A stretch of DNA of 64,000 nucleotides from CAJQQY01 sp964564545 (lineage in GTDB: Bacteria; Bacteroidota; Bacteroidia; Chitinophagales; Saprospiraceae). A model generated the notes under the pieces. The model was not told where the DNA came from. It saw only the letters and a list, made by a program, of their open reading frames with translations, and searched no databases. Every line of letters begins with the position of its first letter. Position 1 is the first letter of the stretch. Below are positions 36,994-44,450 of this stretch, one piece after another. Both the position numbers and the translations under genes were made by a program. The DNA is taken from assembly GCA_964564545.1 (NCBI GenBank), contig CAZMBP010000074.1:1-64000 (forward strand). The letters are read 5' to 3'.

Positions 36994-37056
36994 AATGGGT
37001 GAATTTTTTTACAAAACTCACCCAATCTTTTTATTCTAAAGTATTTTTTTAAATAC
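36994..37056 (-). terminator. Hairpins downstream of the Ser/Arg-rich gene
   Basis: Stem TGGGTGA/TCACCCA (36996-37002 and 37018-37024), extended by a T4/A4 pair, and a second small stem GTATTT/AAATAC (37041-37056). The T-run for minus-strand transcripts is weak. Confidence 0.35.
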
Positions 37057-37064
37057 TATATTAC

Positions 37065-38228
37065 TTAGTTTTTTCTTCTTTTAGAAGAGCTGCTTGAAGA
37101 TTTAGAGCTACTTCTTGATCTGCTACTTCTTGCTCCACTACTTCGCGAAGAACTTCTTGAAGAGCTTCGTGCATTACTACTTCGTGATCTTGAACTACTA
37201 CTTCTAGCACTACTACTTCGCGATGATCGAGAAGAACCTCTAGCACTACTTCGTGATGAGCTTCTTGAACTTCTTCGTGTCTCAGATCTTCTTGGATTAG
37301 TGCTTCTTCTAGTTTCTGAATTTCTTCTTGAAGATGATCTCGTTGCATTTCTTCTAGTTGGACTAGAGCTTCGCGTAACTTCTCTTCGAGTATTTGATCT
37401 TGGAGTTGCAGTTCTAGTTCGAGTTGCTGCACGAGTTGCTTTCGTTGAAGTTCCTCCTGATTTAGTTCGAACTCGAGTTGTTGCTATATTATTTGACGGA
37501 TTAGATTTTGTGAAAAACTGTTGTCTCGTCGTGTTACCTCCAGATGCTCTTGTACTACCTCCTCTACGAGAACCATAATAAGTATTGGTTACATTCGGAG
37601 TATTTGCATTTTGAATATTATTGGAAGCAAATCCATTCCCTCCCCAATATGATGGAGGACAATATGCATTATTATAGTAACTGTTATATGGACTATTGAA
37701 TCCACCTCCGAAACCACCTCCATAAGAATATGGGCTGTAGCCGCCGTAGAAGTTAGGATTGTAAAATCCATTGTTATTCCAACGGTTCCATCTATTATAT
37801 CTGTTCCAACGGTTGTATCTATTCCAACGGTTGTATCCGAATCCATTTCCTACGCTTACGTAGATTGATGGTCTAGAGAAAAAAGGATCATAATAAGGAT
37901 TGAAAGGGTCATATGAATATGCATCTACAAATACAGGATCATAATATCCAAATCCTCGATTAGGTCGATTAAATCTACGAATACGACTTGAGTAGTAATA
38001 TCCACTTCTTCGATCTTCGTCATAGTAATCATCATTATAATTATCTTCAGTATACTCTTCATAATCATCGTACTCATCATAATCATCGTCAGATGAACTT
38101 GAAGTAGCATAATAATCACTATCTGTATCTGGGTTATAGTAGATATCGTCGTACTGTGCAAATGACGTTGCAACTATCCCAAAAAGGAAAACAACGGTGA
38201 GATAAAGGGAAAATTTATTAGATTTCAT
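37065..38228 (-). CDS. Secreted low-complexity protein with Ser/Arg-rich tail
   Basis: A 387-aa protein with a signal peptide (1-24, ends SFAQ). Four compositional blocks follow: an acidic Asp/Tyr/Ser segment (25-75), an Asn/Tyr/Trp/Arg segment with tandem YNRWNR units (about 130-155), a Gly/Asn/Tyr segment (155-220), and a C-terminal 160 aa made almost only of Ser, Arg, Thr and Ala with many RSSSR units. No catalytic domain is seen. It may be a structural or nucleic-acid/polyanion-binding envelope protein. The skewed codon content makes long antisense frames that are not genes. Confidence 0.65.
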   Translation of the reverse strand: MKSNKFSLYLTVVFLFGIVATSFAQYDDIYYNPDTDSDYYATSSSSDDDYDEYDDYEEYTEDNYNDDYYDEDRRSGYYYSSRIRRFNRPNRGFGYYDPVFVDAYSYDPFNPYYDPFFSRPSIYVSVGNGFGYNRWNRYNRWNRYNRWNRWNNNGFYNPNFYGGYSPYSYGGGFGGGFNSPYNSYYNNAYCPPSYWGGNGFASNNIQNANTPNVTNTYYGSRRGGSTRASGGNTTRQQFFTKSNPSNNIATTRVRTKSGGTSTKATRAATRTRTATPRSNTRREVTRSSSPTRRNATRSSSRRNSETRRSTNPRRSETRRSSRSSSRSSARGSSRSSRSSSARSSSSRSRSSNARSSSRSSSRSSGARSSRSRSSSKSSSSSSKRRKN

Positions 38229-38566
38229 ATTGTAAAAATTTTTAAGATTGTAATTACCGAAACTCTCTTACAAGTTCAAGCGTAATTTATTACTTTTGTG
38301 CCTCTTTTTTAGTTAAAACAGTATTAAAGTTGAATTAGTTGAGTGTTAAAACTGTTAAAATCGGTGTTAACATTCATTCATTAAGACGAAATGGTCGATT
38401 TCTCGTCACTTTACAAATTCATTTAACTTTTATTTAATATAAAAAAAATGAGTTTCAGTACAGCTATTTTTAGATATATGTTCTTTTACCAAAAAAGTAA
38501 ACTCCTTTTCTAAAATAAACATTTTTAAACTGAAACTCAAATACTCATAAATACATATAATTTATC
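38229..38566. other. Intergenic region and long proS leader
   Basis: Between divergent genes. An exact TACTTTTG box at 38291-38298 would give a proS leader of about 260 nt. Within it GAGTTTCAGT (38450-38459) and ACTGAAACTC (38529-38538) can pair over 10 bp around a 69-nt AU-rich loop, so a structured leader is possible. I recognise no known riboswitch or T-box. Confidence 0.4.
38291..38298 (+). promoter_or_regulatory. Possible -7 box TACTTTTG for proS
   Basis: Exact TAnnTTTG match, but 269 bases from the start codon, so the assignment is uncertain. Confidence 0.35.
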
Positions 38567-40033
38567 ATGGCAAAAGAAATTACAAGTAGAGAAGAAGATT
38601 ATTCCCAATGGTATTTGGACATTGTTAAAAAAGCCAATTTGGCTCAAAATTCAGCTGTTCGAGGATGTATGGTTATCAAACCTTACGGATTTAGTATTTG
38701 GGAAAAAATGCAAGGTCAGTTGGACAAAATGTTCAAAGAAACTGGTCATCAAAATGCATACTTTCCGATTTTTATTCCAAAAAGTTTTTTGAGTAAGGAA
38801 GCTCAACACGTTGATGGTTTTGCAAAAGAATGTGCAGTTGTAACTCATCATAGATTGATGAATGATCCAGATGGAAATGGTGTGGTAGTTGATCCAGCGG
38901 CAAAGTTGGAAGAAGAGTTAATTGTTAGACCAACTTCTGAAACGATCATCTGGAATACTTATCGAGATTGGATTAACTCTTATCGAGATTTGCCATTATT
39001 AATTAATCAATGGGCTAATGTAGTTCGTTGGGAAATGAGAACTCGTTTGTTTTTACGAACAGCTGAGTTCCTTTGGCAAGAAGGTCATACTGCTCACGCA
39101 ACAAAAGCAGAAGCAGTTGAAGAGACAAAATTAATGCAAGAAGTTTATGCAAAGTTTGCAGAAGAATATATGGCGGTGCCAGTCATTCGAGGTTTCAAAT
39201 CTGAAAATGAAAGATTTGCAGGTGCAGAAGATACTTTTACTATCGAAGCTTTGATGCAAGATGGAAAAGCTTTGCAAGCAGGAACTTCTCACTTTTTAGG
39301 TCAAAACTTTGCGAAAGCATTTGATGTAAAATTCTTGAATGAGAATCAAAAAGAAGAATACGTTTGGGCAACTTCTTGGGGAGTGAGTACTCGATTGATG
39401 GGAGCCTTGATTATGACGCATTCTGATGATGAAGGTTTGGTCGTTCCTCCAAGATTGGCTTCGACTCAAGTGGTGATCGTTCCAATTCCAAAGCCAAATG
39501 AAGAGATCGATGCTGCAGTTGAAAAAATCACAGCAGAACTCAAGGCTAAAGGAATTACTGTGAAATATGACAAGGACAAAAAGAAACGTCCGGGTTTCAA
39601 ATTCGCAGAGCACGAAATGCATGGAATTCCTGTTCGATTAGGTATTGGAAAGAGAGATTTGGAAAAAGGAGTGGTCGAAGTTGCTCGAAGAGATACTAAA
39701 GAAAAATCTTCACAACCTCTGGAAGGCATTGCAGAATACGTTGAACAATTATTGGAAGACATCCAAAATAATCTTTATCAACGTGCTTTGGACTTCCGAG
39801 CTGAGCATACTTCGAAAGCTGATACCATGGAGGAGTTCAAAGAGATTTTGGAAAATAAAGGTGGATTCATTTATGCGCATTGGGATGGAACTGTGGAGAC
39901 GGAAAAGAAAATTAAAGAATTGACCAAAGCAACTATTCGTTGTATTCCAAATGATTGGGAAGAGGAAGAAGGCAAATGTATTTTGACTGGAAAACCTTCT
40001 AATCGACGAGTGGTTTTCGCAAAAGCATATTAA
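38567..40033 (+). CDS. proS: Prolyl-tRNA synthetase, eukaryote/archaea-like type
   Basis: Class II aminoacyl-tRNA synthetase charging tRNA-Pro. It lacks the bacterial-type editing insertion and begins EDYSQWYLDIVKKANLA, with motif 2 region VVRWEMRTRLFLRTAEFLWQEGHTAH and motif 3 region TSWGVSTRLMGALIMTHSDDEGLVVPPRLA. At 488 aa it is the normal length of the archaeal-type enzyme used in Bacteroidota. A terminator follows at 40066-40101; just before it is the palindrome CCCCTAAAGGGG (40041-40052). Confidence 0.96.
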   Translation: MAKEITSREEDYSQWYLDIVKKANLAQNSAVRGCMVIKPYGFSIWEKMQGQLDKMFKETGHQNAYFPIFIPKSFLSKEAQHVDGFAKECAVVTHHRLMNDPDGNGVVVDPAAKLEEELIVRPTSETIIWNTYRDWINSYRDLPLLINQWANVVRWEMRTRLFLRTAEFLWQEGHTAHATKAEAVEETKLMQEVYAKFAEEYMAVPVIRGFKSENERFAGAEDTFTIEALMQDGKALQAGTSHFLGQNFAKAFDVKFLNENQKEEYVWATSWGVSTRLMGALIMTHSDDEGLVVPPRLASTQVVIVPIPKPNEEIDAAVEKITAELKAKGITVKYDKDKKKRPGFKFAEHEMHGIPVRLGIGKRDLEKGVVEVARRDTKEKSSQPLEGIAEYVEQLLEDIQNNLYQRALDFRAEHTSKADTMEEFKEILENKGGFIYAHWDGTVETEKKIKELTKATIRCIPNDWEEEEGKCILTGKPSNRRVVFAKAY

Positions 40034-40065
40034 CCCCTGTCCCCTAAAGGGGAACGTAAAATATA

Positions 40066-40101
40066 AAACCTGTTGTGAATAGTTTCGCGACAGGTTTTTT
40101 T
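40066..40101 (+). terminator. Terminator after proS
   Basis: An 8-bp stem AAACCTGT/ACAGGTTT with a 16-nt loop followed by Ts. Confidence 0.6.
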
Positions 40102-40138
40102 ATTGGGATTTGGTAGATTTGTTTTTGAAATAATAATA

Positions 40139-40207
40139 CACCATAGATTATGCAGATTTTCACAGATGTTCAATAGTTATCTGTGAAAATTCGTATAATC
40201 TGTGGTG
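40139..40207. repeat. 69-bp imperfect palindrome upstream of the first decarboxylase
   Basis: Arms of 29 nt (40139-40167 and 40179-40207) match at 25 positions, with an 11-nt centre. The words ATCTGTGAAAAT and AATCTGTGGTG make it look like a dispersed intergenic palindrome. It ends 14 bases before the start codon at 40222 and could affect translation. Confidence 0.65.
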
Positions 40208-40221
40208 AAAAAAAATAAAAA

Positions 40222-41643
40222 ATGAGCAAACTCCAAAAAGCATTCAACCCTTCTGATTTTAGAAAAAATGGCCATCAATTAATTGATACCATTGCTAATT
40301 ATTTAGAGGAAGTAAATCATGGAAAAATGCCCGTCATGGATTGGCGACCACCAGAAGAAGCACTCGAAGATTGGAAACAACATTTAACTTCGAATTCGTC
40401 CCATGAGGATTTTTACAAAAAAATAATCAAGCATTCCATGCACTTACATCATCCAAAATACATGGGTCATCAAGTCTCTCCCCCCATTCCCGATGCAATA
40501 CTCAGCGGCATCTTAGTGAGTGCACTAAAGAATGGTTCTGGTCTTTACGAGATGTCTCCACTTTCTGCTCCGATGGAAAAAATTGTAATGGACTTTTTCT
40601 CCAAATATATTGGCTATGAAAAAGAGGCAAGTGGTTTTTTAACCTCAGGAGGAACGTTGGCAAATTTGACTGCACTTCTGACTGCACGACAAGTGAAGGG
40701 ATTTGGAGATATTTGGAATGAAGGAAATCCTGAGGGAAAACAGTTAGCAATTATGGTTTCTGAAGAAGCTCATTATTGTGTGGATCGAGCGGTTCGGATT
40801 ATGGGTTTAGGTGAAGCAGGAATTGTTAAGATTCCTACGAATAAAAAATTTCAAGCTGATATTTCTCAATTAGAAAAAACATATAACAATGCAATTGCGG
40901 AAGGGAAAACTATTTTTGCTATCGTTGGAAATGCTTGTTCAACTTCAGTTGGAGCTTACGATGATTTAGAAGCATTCGGAGCATTTGCACAAAAACATAA
41001 TCTTTGGTTTCATGCAGATGGAGCACATGGTGGCGCAGCTATTTTTTCCAAAAAATATAAATCATTAGTCAAAGGAATTGAGCTCGCAGATTCGGTAATT
41101 ATTGATGGTCATAAGATGATGATTACTGCTGGTTTGATTACTGCTTTGATTTATAAAAATGGAAAAAATAGTTATCGAACCTTTCACCAAAAGGCACATT
41201 ACCTTTGGGAGAATTCAGAAGAAGAATGGTTTAATTTAACCAAGCGCACTTTTGAATGCACCAAGTTTAATTCTGTTTTGGAAATTTATTCTTTGATCAA
41301 AAATTATGGTGTTGAGATTTTTGATGAATATATAACTTACACTTATGATTTGGCAAGAGGGTTTGCAAAGTTGCTTCGAGAAAATCCTGATTTTGAAATT
41401 GCTCACGAACCAGAATCAAATATTTTATGTTTTCGGGTTTTCAAAAAAGGAAAGAGTAAAAATGAAATTAACGAACTAAATTCAAAAATCCGAAAGCAAC
41501 TTCTGCATGATGGGAAATTTTATATCGTGCAAACTATGTTGAAGGATTCCATTTATTTACGAGTCTCTTTAATGAATTCGTTATCGACAATTGAAATGTT
41601 AGGAGAGTTAGTGGAGGAAATTTCAAGGCTAAAAAATAATTGA
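40222..41643 (+). CDS. Group II pyridoxal-phosphate decarboxylase (aromatic amino acid decarboxylase type)
   Basis: A 473-aa fold-type I PLP enzyme. The N-terminus (NGHQLIDTIANYLEEV, MDWRPPEEALEDW) is DDC-like. PLP-site residues are visible: His184 (EEAHYCVDRA), Asp266 (HADGAHGG) and the Schiff-base Lys298 (DGHKMM); the segment GNACSTSVGAYDDLE is typical of the group. Substrate is not certain: aromatic amino acids, glutamate, diaminobutyrate or cysteine sulfinate are all possible. It converges with the Lrp/AsnC regulator gene 19 bases away. It is a different subgroup from the second decarboxylase at 42919. Confidence 0.88.
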   Translation: MSKLQKAFNPSDFRKNGHQLIDTIANYLEEVNHGKMPVMDWRPPEEALEDWKQHLTSNSSHEDFYKKIIKHSMHLHHPKYMGHQVSPPIPDAILSGILVSALKNGSGLYEMSPLSAPMEKIVMDFFSKYIGYEKEASGFLTSGGTLANLTALLTARQVKGFGDIWNEGNPEGKQLAIMVSEEAHYCVDRAVRIMGLGEAGIVKIPTNKKFQADISQLEKTYNNAIAEGKTIFAIVGNACSTSVGAYDDLEAFGAFAQKHNLWFHADGAHGGAAIFSKKYKSLVKGIELADSVIIDGHKMMITAGLITALIYKNGKNSYRTFHQKAHYLWENSEEEWFNLTKRTFECTKFNSVLEIYSLIKNYGVEIFDEYITYTYDLARGFAKLLRENPDFEIAHEPESNILCFRVFKKGKSKNEINELNSKIRKQLLHDGKFYIVQTMLKDSIYLRVSLMNSLSTIEMLGELVEEISRLKNN

Positions 41644-41662
41644 TATCTAGTTTTTAATATTT

Positions 41663-42115
41663 CTACAAGGACACCTTCGTTGAATATTTTATTTCTTCCA
41701 AAACAATTTGACTATCAATATCACTTATATTTCGGATAGCTGTTACTTCATTAACTAAAAAATCTCTATAGTCCTTAATATTCCCAAATCTTACTTTTGC
41801 CAAAAAATCAAAGCTTCCTGATGTATGATAAAATTCAGAAACTTCATCTAGCGACTCCATACTTTCTACAAACTTATCTCGCGCTTCTTTATGATGGTCT
41901 TTGATCGTAATATTCATAAAAACAATGATATTCTTATTCAGTAAGTCGGTATTAAGTAAAGCAACGTATTGTTTAATATATCCTGCTTTTTCCAATTTCT
42001 TGATTCGCTCATAAACTGGGGTAGTCGTCAACGATAACTCCTTTGCCATCTCCTTAGCTGTTCTGCCAGAATTGGTTTGAAGCATATCAAGAATTTTCAG
42101 GTCTATCTCGTTCAT
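41663..42115 (-). CDS. Lrp/AsnC-family transcriptional regulator
   Basis: A 150-aa regulator: N-terminal winged helix-turn-helix (1-60; DLKILDMLQTNSGRTAKEMAKELSLTTTPVYERIKKLEKAGYI) and a C-terminal RAM ligand-binding domain (about 65-145; NITIKDH, EFYHTSGSFDFLAKV). These proteins sense amino acids and often control their own gene and neighbouring amino-acid genes. Sequences matching the Lrp operator pattern occur just upstream of its start (42119-42133), so autoregulation is likely, and a related site lies in the gap between the dioxygenase and decarboxylase genes. Cognate ligand unknown; cysteine or a sulfinate is a reasonable guess from context. Confidence 0.93.
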   Translation of the reverse strand: MNEIDLKILDMLQTNSGRTAKEMAKELSLTTTPVYERIKKLEKAGYIKQYVALLNTDLLNKNIIVFMNITIKDHHKEARDKFVESMESLDEVSEFYHTSGSFDFLAKVRFGNIKDYRDFLVNEVTAIRNISDIDSQIVLEEIKYSTKVSL

Positions 42116-42118
42116 TTG

Positions 42119-42133
42119 CAGTAAAATATTCTA
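42119..42133 (-). promoter_or_regulatory. Lrp-type operator upstream of the regulator gene
   Basis: Minus-strand TAGAATATTTTACTG fits the E. coli Lrp consensus YAGHAWATTWTDCTR at all 15 positions. It ends 3 bases before the start codon. A partial match (CAGAATATTTTGTCT, 12 of 15) is at 42182-42196. Binding by this protein is inferred. Confidence 0.55.
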
Positions 42134-42144
42134 CTTAAAACGGT
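42132..42144 (+). repeat. 13-bp motif TACTTAAAACGGT, copy upstream of the regulator
   Basis: Identical, in inverted orientation, to 42781-42793 upstream of the cysteine dioxygenase gene. It partly overlaps the Lrp-type site and is a candidate shared regulatory element. Confidence 0.45.
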
Positions 42145-42223
42145 AAATCTATAAAAAATTCAAATAAAAATAGATAAGGCTAGACAAAATATTCTGCAAC
42201 TAATCTGTTTGTATTTTCATTGA

Positions 42224-42760
42224 TTAGGAAACTGAACTTTCTACCTCGTTTCCTTTAAAAGTATGATAAAACATTTCTTTCATTTCGAAGCAATCTTTCT
42301 TATTATTGAATACTTTACAAGAGTCAATCGGAGAAGCATAAATGTGAAGTGTCATAGCTTGTTGTGCAGAAGTATTTTCTATAGTATGATATCCCATTTG
42401 ATCATTCATGTAAGTTAATTTCCCTGGAGTTAATATCATTCGATTAGTTTCTTTTAGTGTACCAGCTTGTTCTTCGAGTCGAACTTCTTCCACCGTTCCT
42501 TGCACTTGATATACCCAACAATCTTCTCCACCATGACCATGTATAGGTGTCTTGGCTCCTATGTCCCAACACAAAAGAATGACCTCATACTTTTCTGTCC
42601 GCGCCAAACAATTTCTAGTATAACATTGTTTTGACCAAGTAGCATAAGAAATTAATTCATGACCTGGGATCTTAACTTTCTTCATGATTCTAGCATGCTC
42701 GAAAGGCTCGGCATTATCTAAGCTTTCAGCTAATTGTTCAATAGTTATAATGTGATTCAT
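42224..42760 (-). CDS. Cysteine dioxygenase (type I)
   Basis: Cupin-fold non-heme iron enzyme that oxidises L-cysteine to cysteine sulfinate. A 178-aa protein with the three iron ligands His74, His76 (TPIHGHGGEDCWVYQV) and His125 (MGYHTIEN), and Tyr141 (LHIYASP). Cys81, five residues after His76, stands exactly where mammalian Cys93 sits (His88 plus 5), so the Cys-Tyr thioether cofactor could form; most bacterial homologues have Gly there. It is divergent from the CSAD-like decarboxylase that would use its product. The gap holds a candidate Lrp-type operator, and the upstream 13-mer is shared with the regulator gene. Confidence 0.93.
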   Translation of the reverse strand: MNHIITIEQLAESLDNAEPFEHARIMKKVKIPGHELISYATWSKQCYTRNCLARTEKYEVILLCWDIGAKTPIHGHGGEDCWVYQVQGTVEEVRLEEQAGTLKETNRMILTPGKLTYMNDQMGYHTIENTSAQQAMTLHIYASPIDSCKVFNNKKDCFEMKEMFYHTFKGNEVESSVS

Positions 42761-42780
42761 GATTAATACTTTTTAATAAA

Positions 42781-42793
42781 ACCGTTTTAAGTA
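42781..42793 (-). repeat. 13-bp motif TACTTAAAACGGT, copy upstream of cysteine dioxygenase
   Basis: Minus-strand TACTTAAAACGGT, 20 bases before the start codon, identical to 42132-42144. Likely in the 5' untranslated region or promoter of the dioxygenase gene. Confidence 0.45.
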
Positions 42794-42825
42794 AGTTTTA
42801 CAATTTGCTAAAAATACCTAAAAAG

Positions 42826-42840
42826 TAGATATTTTTTCTA
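42826..42840 (+). promoter_or_regulatory. Palindromic Lrp-type operator in the dioxygenase/decarboxylase gap
   Basis: TAGATATTTTTTCTA matches 13 of 15 positions of YAGHAWATTWTDCTR. It lies in a longer palindrome AAAAGTAGA-N7-TCTACTTTT (42821-42845) whose right half overlaps the -7 box of the decarboxylase gene, a position suited to repression. Confidence 0.45.
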
Positions 42841-42846
42841 CTTTTG
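42839..42846 (+). promoter_or_regulatory. -7 box TACTTTTG for the CSAD-like gene
   Basis: Exact TAnnTTTG match 73 bases before the start codon, overlapping the palindromic operator. Confidence 0.5.
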
Positions 42847-42918
42847 TATGAATTTAACGATACAATAATTGATTTTTACTAAAAATAGGCGCTTTCAAAG
42901 TGTTTTAAACTTTTCATA

Positions 42919-44304
42919 ATGAAGAATGTACTTGACTTATTTCAAAGAATTACTAATGACCTCTTGACGGATGAAAAGGAAAATCCAGTTGCAAAACATA
43001 TCCCCTCCTCTGAATTATTTAATACGTTAGACCTCTCCTTAAAAGCAGATCCTATGAATGAGGATGAGTTTGAAAAGGTAGTTAAAGAATTAGTTTTCGC
43101 TTCACCTCGAACAGCTACGAATGGTTTTTTCAATCAGTTATTTGGAGGAAGAAATGACAAAGCCATCTTGGGAGAATTGCTTTCTGTGATTTTAAATAAC
43201 AGTATGTACACGTACAAAGCAGCCGGCCCTCAAATTGGTGTAGAGAAAGTTATTTTAAGAGAAGTCTGTGATATGATTGGTTGGGATAAAAATGCCGACG
43301 GAACATTAGCACCTGGAGGTTCAATGACTAACTTCATGTCTATGTTGATGGCAAGAGATGCTCGTTCATCAAAGGTTAGCCATCAAGGCATGCAACAAAA
43401 AATGATTGTTTACACTTCTAAGGAATCACATTATAGTATTCCAAAAAATGCAGCATTTAGTGGTATCGGAAGAGATAATGTTCGATACATTCCAACAGAC
43501 AAAGAGGGTAAAGTAGATCCTTCACATTTGGAAGAAATGATTGAGCAAGATATTGCTGAAGGCGGAACACCTATTATGGTTAACTTGACAGCTGGAACAA
43601 CGGTATTAGGTGCATTTGACCCTATTCGATCTGTAAGCGAAATTTGCAAAAAATATAACATGTGGCTTCACGTAGATGGTGCATATTGTGGGTCAGTTTT
43701 ATTTAGTAAAAAATACAAACATCTGATTGACGGAATTGAGTTAGTCGATTCATTTAGTTTTAATGCACATAAAATGATTGGGACACCATTGTCTTGTTCT
43801 ATTATTGTGGTAAAAGATAAAAAACATTTATACGATTCCTTTTCTAATGATGCGAGTTATTTATATCAGACGGATCACGACGAATTCAATTTAGGAAAAA
43901 CGTCTTTGCAATGTGGAAGAAGAAATGATGCTTTAAAATTTTGGACACTTTGGAAAAGCGTAGGTACTTCTGGTTTAGAAAAAATTGTCGATCACCAATT
44001 TGCTTTAGCAGATACTGCTCGCGAATATGTTCGAAACAATGAAGACTATACTCTCTACAGCTATGATGATACGATAGCAATTTGTTTTAATTATAAAGGA
44101 ATCCCAGCCCGTGATATTTGTACTTTATTATATGAACATTCGGAATTATTGGTTGGGTATGGCTCATTTAAAGAAGATGAATTTATCCGTTTGATTACGA
44201 TCAATGCTCAGAATGATCACCAAGATATTTTGGATTTCTTTAAAATAATGGAGCAATTTGTGGAAGAAAATGCTGCGTTGTTTGAGCAGGCAATTACTGT
44301 TTAA
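42919..44304 (+). CDS. PLP decarboxylase, cysteine-sulfinate/glutamate decarboxylase-like
   Basis: A 461-aa group II decarboxylase that resembles animal CSAD/GAD along its length: SPRTATNGFFNQLFGG, NNSMYTYKAAGP, GGSMTNFMSMLMARD, SKESHYSIPKNAAFSGIG (His171), TAGTTVLGAFDPI, HVDGAYCGSVLFS (Asp253), FNAHKMIGTP with Schiff-base Lys285, and SLQCGRRNDALKFWTLWK, which holds an Arg expected to bind the substrate's side-chain acid. The neighbouring cysteine dioxygenase supports cysteine sulfinate as substrate, giving hypotaurine; aspartate or glutamate cannot be excluded. The sodium symporter gene follows 146 bases downstream across a hairpin. Confidence 0.88.
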   Translation: MKNVLDLFQRITNDLLTDEKENPVAKHIPSSELFNTLDLSLKADPMNEDEFEKVVKELVFASPRTATNGFFNQLFGGRNDKAILGELLSVILNNSMYTYKAAGPQIGVEKVILREVCDMIGWDKNADGTLAPGGSMTNFMSMLMARDARSSKVSHQGMQQKMIVYTSKESHYSIPKNAAFSGIGRDNVRYIPTDKEGKVDPSHLEEMIEQDIAEGGTPIMVNLTAGTTVLGAFDPIRSVSEICKKYNMWLHVDGAYCGSVLFSKKYKHLIDGIELVDSFSFNAHKMIGTPLSCSIIVVKDKKHLYDSFSNDASYLYQTDHDEFNLGKTSLQCGRRNDALKFWTLWKSVGTSGLEKIVDHQFALADTAREYVRNNEDYTLYSYDDTIAICFNYKGIPARDICTLLYEHSELLVGYGSFKEDEFIRLITINAQNDHQDILDFFKIMEQFVEENAALFEQAITV

Positions 44305-44350
44305 TCGTTAGGTCGAATGAGGGTCTGTCCTTTTATTAATTGCGTGGTGA

Positions 44351-44417
44351 TTTTTTTTGCCGCTGACTTTCCTATTGTGATAATGAAGTTGTTTTAAAAA
44401 GTCAGCGGCAAAAAAAA
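44351..44417. repeat. Perfect 20-bp-arm palindrome, GCTGACTTT family copy B
   Basis: Arms 44351-44370 and 44398-44417 (T8-GCCGCTGACTTT and its complement) pair perfectly around a 27-nt loop. Each strand ends in A8 rather than T8, so it is not an ordinary terminator. The outer part matches the copies at 13341 and 63973. The loop word AATGAAGTTGTTTTAAAA recurs at 45982-45999, after the next gene. Confidence 0.75.
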
Positions 44418-44450
44418 AACTAATTCAAAACAAAACGAAAACCCAACTTT

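Noticed and set aside
37061..37578. Long antisense and alternative frames (for example 37061-37432 and 37300-37578)
   Set aside because: They arise from the Ser/Arg codon bias of the real minus-strand gene and give Glu/Leu/Val-only or repetitive sequences.
40041..40052. CCCCTAAAGGGG palindrome as a binding site
   Set aside because: Only four GC pairs and no second copy in the window; the adjacent terminator explains the local structure better.
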